Shown piece after piece: positions 55,674 to 64,000 of a stretch of DNA of 64,000 nucleotides. Origin of the DNA: Thalassia testudinum (taxonomy: Eukaryota; Streptophyta; Magnoliopsida; Alismatales; Hydrocharitaceae); NCBI GenBank assembly GCA_037157565.1, contig JAZHRO010000013.1, positions 39,374,501 to 39,438,500 of the forward strand. The letters are read 5' to 3'. A program made the translations under genes and the position numbers. Under the pieces are notes generated by a model. It searched no databases, was not told the origin of the DNA, and saw only the letters and a program-made list of their open reading frames with translations. Within the stretch, counting starts at the first letter, position 1; every line of letters begins with the position of its first letter.

Positions 55674-55701
55674 TTTAGTGACGGATTTATCCGTCACTAA
55701 A
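55674..55701 (+). promoter_or_regulatory. 28-base palindrome upstream of the LTR TATA box
   Basis: Arms TTTAGTGACGGAT and its complement around TT, ending 58 bp before the TATA box. Copies with one mismatch lie at 8551-8578 (minus) and 11564-11591. The copy in the element 2 3' LTR is cut in its loop at 17563. Confidence 0.88.
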
Positions 55702-55759
55702 GACCCCTCATTTACTATTTTCAAGTTGTAATGTCCATTTTGCCCTCACTCCTTGCAAC

Positions 55760-55768
55760 TATAAAAGG
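55760..55768 (+). promoter_or_regulatory. TATA box in the solo LTR
   Basis: TATAAAAGG after CTTGCAAC, as in the other two LTRs with this region. Confidence 0.7.
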
Positions 55769-56502
55769 AGACCCCCTCCATACGAAATTCTCATCCCTTC
55801 TTTCTCCTCTCTACCCCTCCAAAGCTCAAGAGAAGCTTGTCCCACACCCGGGATGCTTCTCGCGAGATAAAGTCCAATTTTCGTTCCCCTTCGGAAGTGG
55901 ATCCCGCGATGACGACGGCGTGCTGCTTCGTTCCCGTTCTTCTGCTTCGTCCTCCTTCGTCCCGCTTCGTTCTCCTTCGTCCTGGCATCGTCTCGTTCGG
56001 CTCGCCCTCCAAGCAACCGTCGAGGAGGATTTCTCTCTCCCTATTTTTTTACTGCTTTCTAGTATAGATTTACTGCTTTCTAGATTAATCTACTCGTCCT
56101 CCAAGCAATCGTCGAGGAGGACATTTTTCCCTCCATTCTTTTAATGCTTTCTAGAGTAATTATTTTATGCTTTCTAGTTGTAATGAACAATCACTTCAAT
56201 GCAAAAATTCCTTGTTTATTGTACATCTCATTTTGATTTCTCTGTGTAATATTCTTTTTCTCTCTTACTCTCTCTCTCTTCTATTTATTGTAAATAATTA
56301 GATAGTACTAAATTAAATTATTCTGTAACAAATAAAAAGAAACGCGTAGTTTTTAAATCAAACGTTCGCCTCCCTGTGTTCGACCCGGAATTTTAATTTC
56401 GGTATAAATTTTATTTGTTGAACGCGAATTTTTCGCTTTCGAACTACAACGACAGGTTTTCCAAAACCAAACACGTTAGCGTAGGTTCGTAAACGTTCAA
56501 CA

Positions 56503-56507
56503 CTTGG
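56503..56507 (+). repeat. Target-site duplication CTTGG (right) of the solo LTR
   Basis: Matches 54752-54756. Confidence 0.92.
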
Positions 56508-58737
56508 GTACTGATGCCCAAGCAACTACGTCCACTTCTTTGCCTTCCACTTCCAATCCTTTACCTCCCGAGTCTCAAACTCCTATTCACTATTCCACAA
56601 ATCAAGAGGATAATCATGAGTCAGCACAATTCATGGATTTTGAAGAACTTCCTCCACATCTTATTGCACATCCTCCACCACCACCACCACCAATCCATAG
56701 GTTCTAACCTCCACCATATCCTAATTTTCCTAATCCACCCCCGAAGAGAGAACTTATGCCTCATCTTCACCACTTTTTTGAGACACAACTACAAATGAAT
56801 ACCTTAACGCAACAGCTGCAACAGTTTGCTTAAGCTGTTAATCTTTTAGCTAACCCCCAACCACAACCTCCTCGACCTAAAAACCCCTAGGCACCACCCC
56901 AACCTCGTAGACCTAAACTACGGGATTACTATAATCCCACAGTTGCCCAACCTATGCCTGTGGTATGATATCCCGATGGGGGTCGTGCTGCTGAACTGAA
57001 GCCGAACATCATAGCACTCATTCTTCACTTCCATGGACTTGCTTCTGAGGACCCTTTTCAGCTTTTAGAGGAGCTGAAAAATCTTGCTCAAACCCTGGGT
57101 CCGCAAGGTCATGATCAGCACACACCTTTTATGAAAATATTCTCCTTTTCATTAAAAGATAAGGCCACTTTTTGGTTTAGAACACATGCACGGACTACAC
57201 CTATAGACTCTTGGGCTTCTTTGGAACATGAGTTCTTAAGGAAGTACTTTCCTGTAGGCCGTACTAACGCCTTAAGGTGAGCTATCACCACATTCACCCA
57301 AAATTCAGGAGAATAAATGCATGAGGCTTGGGAGAGATTCCACGAGCTTCTGTGAAAGTGTCTCCACATGGTGTCCCACGCTGGCAACAAGTCCAAATCT
57401 TCTACCATGGGCTTCATGATGACACATAGAATTTCGTAGATGCCGCTTGTGGAGGCAATTTCCTGTGTCGGGACGAGGATTCAACCTTTGAGCTCTTCGA
57501 AGGTATGATCGAGAATTCTATTAATAATGCTTCGATGAGCGTGTTCAATAGAAAGTCCTTACATTCTCACTCACATACGGGGGTACACGAAGCCCAATCC
57601 AGTAGCAGAGACTTAGAGATAGTGGCTAGTCGACTGGATAAGGTGGGCTTAATCGAGAAGAAAGTAGATGAAGTATGGAAATTTCTCTCAAAACCTTCAT
57701 CTTCTCCTTCTTCTCAGTTACCTACACAAAACACTTCTTCCCAGTTTCCCACAGGGAGGGAAACTGTGAATAACCATTCTGTGACACAATTTGTACTACC
57801 GGATTTTCCATTTCCATATCCTTCACCGGTTGGAGGAACCTTTGTTCCTCTCTACATTGACTTCCCTACACCTTCTGGAGCTTTGGAGGAGCTCCACCCC
57901 ATTCAGAATGACCCTTTTGCACCGGCCTACAACCCTGGATGGCGTAATCATCCAAATTTCTCATGGTCGGGAAATTCACAGAGACCTCCTTTTCAACAAC
58001 CTTCTGCACCACCACAGCAGAACCCGATCTGAGCACCCCCTCCACAATCACAAGGATATCCACTGCGTACCTACCAGCAACCCCAACCCAGGCCTGCCCA
58101 ATACTCTCAACCTGGGCCTGCACGAGATGACCAGTTAGGGTCTATCATGAAAGCTCTAGTTGATATGCAACAACAGAATATTGTTATGCGGTAGAGACAG
58201 GATGTGGCATTAGCTGAGATGAGAGCCCAGTTATAACACTTGACAGAATCTCATCAACCACATTCACTCCCATCTTAAGCACAACCCAACCCTAGGAACA
58301 TACCTGCCCAAAGGTATGTTCAACCTAGACCGGCAGTGCAAGGACAAGCACATGTCATTTCACAACCCTTGCACAACACTGAATTTTACACTGATTCAAA
58401 TCCTTCCTATCCACAAACCCAACCACCTCTTCTACCTAGTTCTGAATTACCGTCAACATCTAAGGCTGAACTAAATGCCCTAGTCACTAGGAGTGGTAAA
58501 AGCACCATAGATCCACCTATTCTTGGTTCTACATCTTTTCCCAAGCCTTCTATCTCCACTCCTCCATCTGATTCACTGTTTCTTGCTTCTCCTTTACCTA
58601 GGAATGATCCTCTTGTCACCACTTCTGTTCCATTTCCAGAGGCTTTAAAGAAGAAGGAGAAGGGAAAGAAAAAGACTTGTGTGGCACCTGAGGAGGATTT
58701 GCTTAAGCTCTTTTAGCAAGTCCACATAAACATTCCC

Positions 58738-59190
58738 TTGTCGGATGCAATTCGCCACATACCTTTTTACGCTAAGTTTTTAAAATACCTTTGTACACCT
58801 AAGCGCAGAGCAAGGATTCAAAAAAGGAGTAGTCCAATCATCCTTTCGGAAAAAGCTAGTTCCATTATATCCAGTACCCTCCCTAGTAAGATGAAAGACC
58901 CAGGCACCCCTCTCCTTTTTTGCATGATAGGTAACACCACATTTAACAGAGCATTACTTGACCTAGGTGCTTCCATCAATCTTATCCCAACCTTTCTACT
59001 GACACATTTCGAGGTTGGCAAACTGAGGCCATCCGAGGTGTCCCTGCAATTAGCTGATAGGTCAATTAAGACACCTCAGAGAGTGTTGGAAGATGTTATA
59101 GTGTGGGTCAATGATTTTTACTTTTTTGTAGACTTTATAGTCCTTGACATGGAAGTACCTGGGGATATCCAGAACACACCATCATTTTAG
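58738..59190 (+). pseudogene. Aspartic protease region of element 3
   Basis: The frame starts inside the gag tail (FYAKFLKYLCTPKRRAR) and contains MKDPGTPLLFCMIGNTTFNR, then LLDLGASINLIPTFL with the catalytic Asp at 58960, then KLRPSEVSLQLADRS and VDFIVLDMEVP. These match element 1 block for block. The frame shifts by one base near 59185, where TPSF would be followed by the LGRRFLA block. Function as for other Gag-Pol proteases. Confidence 0.87.
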
Positions 59191-59201
59191 GAAGACGTTT
59201 C

Positions 59202-60680
59202 TTGGCTATGGCCAAGGCAAACATTAATTGTGAGGAGGGCCTAATAGAATTTATTTTCGGAGATAAGAAAATAAAAATTGATATTTTTCAGGCCCAAAGA
59301 GGACCGACATGTAGTTTAATTGAGGAAATCTATTCCTTAGATTCTTTGGATCGGTTGGTTGAGGATACCTTAATTGACTCACAAAATTTAGAAACTCAAC
59401 ACTCTTTGGACTCTGACTTGACTTTCACTGAGACACCAGCTTTAGAGACTGATGACTTACCTCCTATTCCATTAGTGTCTCTAGGATCTCCTAAAATTTC
59501 CTTACCTGCTCCTTCATTTGATCCTGTACCAGTTGAGCTCAAACCTCTCCCTGATTCTCTTAAGTATGTTTTCTTAGGACCTAATCAGACCCATCCTGTG
59601 ATTATCAACTCTTTCTTATCATTTGATCAAGAATCACGACTCTTATCTGTCCTGAGAGCATATAGACAGGCTATAGGATGGAGCCTCTCTGACCTAACTG
59701 CCATTAATCCTTCTTACTGCACACATAGGATTTTCACTGAAGAAGGATCTAGACCTATTAGACAGCCCCAGCGTAGATTGAACCCTACACTTCAAGCGGT
59801 GGTGAAAAATGAGATGATTAAGTGCTTAGACAACGGAATTATCCTCCTCATTTCTAACAGCCATTGGGTAAGTCCTATTCAGGTTGTGCCTAAGAAGGCC
59901 AGACTTACCATCATAACAACTGATTCTGGAGAAGTCATCCCTACACGGATTGCTAGTTCGTGGAGAGTATGTATTGATTATCAGAAACTCAACTAGGCCA
60001 CGAAGAAAGATCATTTCCCATTGCCCTTCATTGATTAGATACTGGAAAGACTGGCGGGAAATAGATTTTTCTGCTTTTTGGATGGCTATTCAGGATATAA
60101 GCAGGTGGTGATTCACCCCGATGATAAGGAAAAAACGACGTTCACTTGCTCCTACGGAACCTTTGCATTTCGTAGGATGCCTTTTGGATTGTGCAACGCA
60201 CCTGCTACATTTCAGCGGTGTATGTTTGCAATCTTTTCCGATTTGGTAGGTGATTGCTTAGAAGTCTTCATGGATGACTTCTCGGTCTTCGGGAGCACAT
60301 TTGGTGCATGCTTGGACCACCTGACTAAGGTCCTGCAAAGATGTATAAATGTGAATCTGGTACTTTCCTGGGAGAAATCACATTTCATGATACCAGAAGG
60401 ACTAGTATTAGGTCACCTTATCTCTGAGAGAGGAATAGAGGTTGACCGTGCGAAGGTAAAATTGATTTCTGAACTACCACTACCTTGGTCGGTGAAACAG
60501 ATTAGATCTTTTCTCGGGCATGTTGGTTTTTATCGTCACTTTATAGCGGATTTCTCGAAAATAGCCTGACCTCTCACCAATCTCCTCTCTAAGGACGTAG
60601 ACTTCCAGATCTCTGATGATTGCGTTCGTGCCTATACGACACTTCGTGATCTGGTTACCAAGGCACCAATACTGTAACCT
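59202..60680 (+). pseudogene. Reverse transcriptase of element 3 (nearly continuous, several stops)
   Basis: The N-terminal link (FLAMAKANINCEEGLIEFIF) runs into LKPLPDSLKYVFLGPNQTHP, WVSPIQVVPKKARL, then LDGYSGYKQVVIHPDDKEK, MPFGLCNAPATFQRCMFAIF, the catalytic FMDD at 60267-60278 and QIRSFLGHVGFYRHFIADFS. A TAG at 59994-59996 follows VCIDYQKLN, a TGA at 60567-60569 replaces the Arg that element 1 keeps (ARPL), and a TAA at 60675-60677 precedes the RNase H. The frame itself is kept from 59202 to at least 61400, so decay is mainly by point changes. Confidence 0.9.
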
Positions 60681-61120
60681 CCAGATTGGTCTCACCCTTT
60701 TGAGATCATGTGTGATGCCTCTAATTATGCTGTAGGGGCTGTCCGTGGTCAGAAACTGAATGGGAAACCCACAGCCATCTATTATGCTAGTAAGACCTTA
60801 GATGAAGCTCAGAGGAATTACACTGTCACAGAAAAGGAATTGCTAGATGTAGTATTTGCACTGGAAAAATTCAGACCTTATCTTTTAGGTTCCCACATTA
60901 TAGTCTACACTGACCACATTGCAGTTCGACATCTTCTCACCAAGAAGGATGCGAACTCTCGTCTGATTAGATGGATCCCGCTTCTGCAGGAATTTGATTT
61001 AGAGATTCATGATAAGGCTGCAAAGCAGAATGTGGTAGCTGACCACTTATCCCACCTTCCTTTTGAAGCGATTTCTCCTTCTTTGCCTATTTCTGACCAC
61101 TTCCTTGACGAGCAATTGCT
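60681..61120 (+). pseudogene. RNase H of element 3
   Basis: The open frame 60708-61202 reads [72 protein letters not shown] and [11 protein letters not shown]. The catalytic Asp of CDAS, the Glu of EKEL and the Asp of YTDH are all present, so this domain is intact in itself. A TGA at 61200-61202 ends it before the integrase. Confidence 0.9.
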
Positions 61121-62453
61121 GGTCATTCATTCTGATCTTCCTTGGTATGCTAACATTGTCAACTACCTAGCTTCTGGAATCCTTTCCACTGATTGGGTCT
61201 GACATCAAAAAGACAGACTTAGATACAAGGCCAAGCACTATTACTGGGAAGAACCATGGCTTTTCAAGCACTGCAAAGACCAGATTCTTAGGAAGTGTGT
61301 CCCTGATAGGGAGATAGAAAGCATCCTGTCGTTCTACCATGACCAGGCATGTGGCGATCATTTCTCTGGCAAAAAGACTGCTGTAAAGATTTTGTAGAGC
61401 GGTTTTTATTGGCCCACAATCTTCAAAGATGCACACGAATATAGTAGGGCATGTTCACGCTGTCAGTCTCTCAACAGTATTGGCCGCCGAGACATGATGC
61501 CCTTGAATCCGATCATAGTGTGCAAAATCTTTGACATTTGGGGCATTGACTTCATGGGACCTTTTCCAAAATCTTATGGCTTCGAGTACATCTTATTAGT
61601 AGTTGAGTATGTTTCCAAATGGAGAGAAGCCATCCCCTCGAGGACTAACGATCATAGAGTTGTGACACAATTTGTTAAAGATTTCATCTTCTCTAGATTT
61701 GGGGTACCAAAAGCCATCATTAGTGATTGAGGGTCTCACTTTAGAAACACACATTTTCAATCCCTACTTCAGAAGTATGAGGTGTCACATAGGATTGCTA
61801 CACCATATCACCCTCAAACCAATGGACTTGCTGAATTATCTAACCGGGAGATCAAGAAGATTTTACAGACTACCATCCGACCTGATAGAAAGGATTGGTC
61901 TTCCCGCTTTTCTGATGCGTTGTGGGCATATAGGACAGCTCACAAAACCTCATTAGACATGTCTCCTTTTAGACTTGTGTATGGGAAACATTGCCATCTT
62001 CTCGTAGAACTTGAGCACAAAGCCTATTGGGCCATCAGAAAGTGCAACTTGGACCTAGAGAAGGCCGGTGATCACAGAAGATTACAAATATCCGAGCTAG
62101 ATGAGTTAAGGAATGAATCTTATGAAAGCTCGAGGATTAATAAGGATAAACTTAAGGCCTTCCAAGACAATCACATTCATAGGAAATCATTTCACCTTGG
62201 TCAAAAAGTCCTCTTCGACTCTAGACTAAAACTCTTTCCAGCGAAGCTAAGATCCTAATGGACTGGACCTTTCAAAATCGTGAGAATCTTTGATAATGGA
62301 GCCGTTGAAATCACTAAGATTGACAAATCTGAACCTTTTACCATCAATGGACAAAGACTAAAACCTTTCATTGAGCCACATGATCTCAGACTTGTCAATT
62401 CCACCATTTCGCTCCTACATTTTGAATTACCGACTGAGTTTACGCCTAGCTAA
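61121..62453 (+). pseudogene. Integrase of element 3 (stops)
   Basis: The zinc region (FYHDQACGDHFSGKKTAVKI, then SRACSRCQ; 61333-61475) contains a TAG at 61395-61397 where element 1 has a Gln codon. The core has [12 protein letters not shown] (first Asp near 61550), [10 protein letters not shown] (second Asp, followed by TGA at 61728-61730) and [17 protein letters not shown] (Glu near 61835). The C-terminal part reads [20 protein letters not shown] and [20 protein letters not shown] at 62256-62258 interrupts LRS-W, and the frame closes at 62453. No chromodomain follows. Confidence 0.88.
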
Positions 62454-64000
62454 AGGCGTTAAACTTAGCAAAATCTATCCTTGTATATAGCTGTTTTGAC
62501 CTTTCTTATTTCTACCTTTATTTGCATTAGGTGTCTACCTTTGCATTTTTACCATACATTCATTGACACATATGTTATGCATTTCACTTCCTAGCCCGAC
62601 TTTCCACTCTGATCTTGTATACAACTTGAAATCGTCCGCATAAAGATTTTATCTCCTCATTCAGACTTCCTTCCGTCACCCAGTCTAGGATAGTAAAAAG
62701 CAGAGCATGCATTTGCATCCACCCTATTTATTCAATGAGGACAGTGCAACATTTATGCATAGGGGGTGTAAATGGTGAAACATTTACTGAAATGTAATTG
62801 TAGACACACCTATAGTATAGTATATAGTATTATCAAAAATACTAAAAAAATTGAAAAATTTTGAATATATATATATATTACAAAGCCAAAAATACAAAAA
62901 AATGACAAAACACAAAAACTCCAAAAATATAATAAGGGACATGCAATTTATTGTTAAGGGAGAACTCCAAAGAAATTTTTGAGGAGAGAGAAAAAGGTTT
63001 AAAAGAAGAAAAATAAGTGTTTAACTTTAATCTTCTAGCTAAAAACAAAATAGAATAAGTGTTTTTGGGCAATCAACCTTTACTGGTTTGACTTTCCGGG
63101 CCACTGTAGGTTGACTCATTCAAGTTTTAGCTTATACACTTTAAGCTTTGACAAGATAGACTACAGTCTCTCCTAACTTTAGGACGTATTCTTGTACCTG
63201 AGTCACCAGTACAGGATTTGCAGGTTCTCTTTGACTTAGGAGTCTAAGTAACTTTGGCTTACACTACACAATGTTAGGAAAGACCTTGTGAATATGAAAT
63301 TCAACCCTAGTGCTCATTAGGGAAGGTGGAGTCCTTACTTGTCAATGCAGGTAGACTCTTTATCTTAGCCTTTAGTCTTGTGTCTAGGAGAAGCTCTTTC
63401 CACCAAAGAACTCACCCACCAAATAAGGTGCACTCTACTAAATAAAGTTGTCGGAGACGCACTGACAGAAAAAAAAAGTTCTTTAGAATAAGTCAAGTTT
63501 GTTCTCCAAGTCTGTAAATACAATATGTTCCATCAAAAATGTTTTCAAGGTTCAATACAAATACCCTGTTCTTCCATCAAAAATTCTTTGAGCCACACAC
63601 ACAATAAGAGTTGGGTTTGAGTACTCGTCGTTTCTTGAGAGTCATCCAAAAATATGAGTTGAAGCTAGGACCAACCTGGACTTAAAAAGAAGTGAAACCC
63701 AAGATTGAGTTTTAGAATTCACCCGGTTAGTCATGACTTTTCACAAAGCATAGCCATAACCTCGTAGCATTCTAAGTCTATGTAAAATCCCTTCAGTCCA
63801 GGAATTCGACTTAAGGTTTAAATATCAGGAGTCCTTGTTAGTTGAGAGATGGTCCATGTCATTTAAGTCTTGAGTTCTGGTTAGTCTTCCTTAGTAATAA
63901 GGTTCTCACAATGTCCAAACATAAACACAGTTGGTTTATCAGAAAATCTTTCAGCTTAAAGATCATCTTCAAACACTTAAAACTTTGAGAAAAATGAAAA
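62454..64000 (+). other. 3' non-coding region of element 3
   Basis: Starts with the conserved GCCTAGCTAAAGGCGTTAAAC (62444-62464) and carries CAATGAGGACAGTGCA...GCATAGGGGGTG at 62733-62768. An AT-rich stretch follows (with TATATATATATA near 62866-62877), then about 1.1 kb without coding sequence. In element 2 the LTR starts about 1.2 kb after the same block, so the 3' LTR here should begin just past the window. Confidence 0.7.

Larger units (their letters stand above)
54757..56502 (+). mobile_element. Solo LTR of the element 1/2 family
   Basis: 1746 bp, TGATGTAAACAC...CGTTCAACA, flanked by CTTGG on both sides, with no primer site or internal region. A solo LTR arises when the two LTRs of a full element recombine. 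It is the only LTR of this family here with both ends and a provable target. It carries a perfect hairpin at 55290-55313, another at 55561-55586, the palindrome at 55674-55701 and the TATA box at 55760. Confidence 0.95.
54711..58716 (+). pseudogene. gag of element 3, split by a solo LTR
   Basis: The ATG at 54711 opens MEGRRSQNPELVVPL, after which the solo LTR (54757-56502) interrupts codon 15-16. The frame resumes after the duplicated CTTGG with TDAQATTSTSLPSTSN, in phase. Capsid-like sequence is visible near 57150-57310 (KDKATFWFRTHARTTPIDSW, FLRKYFPVGRTNALR, then AITTFTQ) with in-frame stops at several points. Ser/Pro-rich linkers follow at 57505-58032 and 58336-58716, ending KKKEKGKKKTCVAPEEDLLK. 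A comparable Lys-rich stretch precedes the protease in element 1. No zinc knuckle was seen. Confidence 0.8.
54711..64000 (+). mobile_element. Athila-type element 3 (runs off the right edge)
   Basis: gag start at 54711, then a solo LTR insertion, then the rest of gag, protease, RT, RNase H, integrase and a 3' region. It shares the FMDD box, the DLGAS protease and [20 protein letters not shown] with element 1, but the internal sequence is well diverged. Many single-base stops interrupt an otherwise long frame from about 57500 to 62453. The 3' LTR is not reached. Confidence 0.88.

Noticed and set aside
62768..64000. TGTAAATGG after a G-rich tract, looking like an LTR start
   Set aside because: The same block in element 2 (15432) is followed by 1.2 kb of 3' UTR before the true LTR, so this is the internal conserved block.

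Overview
The window is repeat-dominated nuclear DNA of a flowering plant. Plant-type Ty3/gypsy LTR retrotransposons of the Athila/Tat and chromovirus (Tekay/Del-like) lineages cover most of it. They carry tRNA-Asp and initiator-tRNA-Met primer sites, long LTRs, heavy CpG decay and nested insertions. I see no intact host gene; two short stretches may be exon relics. The species cannot be named from the sequence. Domain calls rest on residues read directly from translations, not on database searches.

Layout. 1-9424 (-): Athila-type element 1 (5' LTR 7722-9424, duplicated primer site, decayed gag-PR-RT-RNase H-INT); its 3' LTR lies off the left edge. 9425-11003 (-): end of a chromovirus (pol tail plus part of its 3' LTR) into which element 1 inserted. 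11012-17563 (+): element 2, a non-autonomous relative of element 1 with the same LTR, primer site, leader and 3' UTR, but gag-pol replaced by one unrelated acidic reading frame. 17564-19722 (-): another chromovirus piece (gag, protease, half of RT). 19723-32750: a non-coding Tat-like LTR complex, with two diverged ~4.5-4.8 kb repeats (20081-24880, 25099-29580) and a hairpin-rich LTR (29581-32750). 32751-34847 (+): truncated chromovirus LTR. 34848-39212: mostly unique AT-rich DNA with a LINE remnant. 39213-49443 (+): complete but dead chromovirus, 10,231 bp, with TATAG target duplications. 49444-50987: flanking DNA with an 89-bp tandem duplication and an exon-like relic. 50988-53790: LTR fragments. 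53791-64000 (+): Athila-type element 3, its gag start interrupted by a solo LTR of the element 1/2 family (54757-56502, CTTGG duplication).

How the parts relate. Elements 1, 2 and the solo LTR form one family. Element 1 is the only copy seen with the enzymes; element 2 keeps only the cis-acting parts plus its own ORF, so it would depend on an element like element 1. The chromoviruses are an independent family. Every autonomous copy carries stops and frameshifts, several of which fit C-to-T changes, as expected for long-silenced methylated elements.

Most interesting: a 10-bp stem-loop in the chromovirus LTR that is kept by compensatory base changes among three LTR copies (39334-39358, 46922-46946, 10515-10539), and the unfamiliar ORF of element 2, which ends in a hydrophobic segment.
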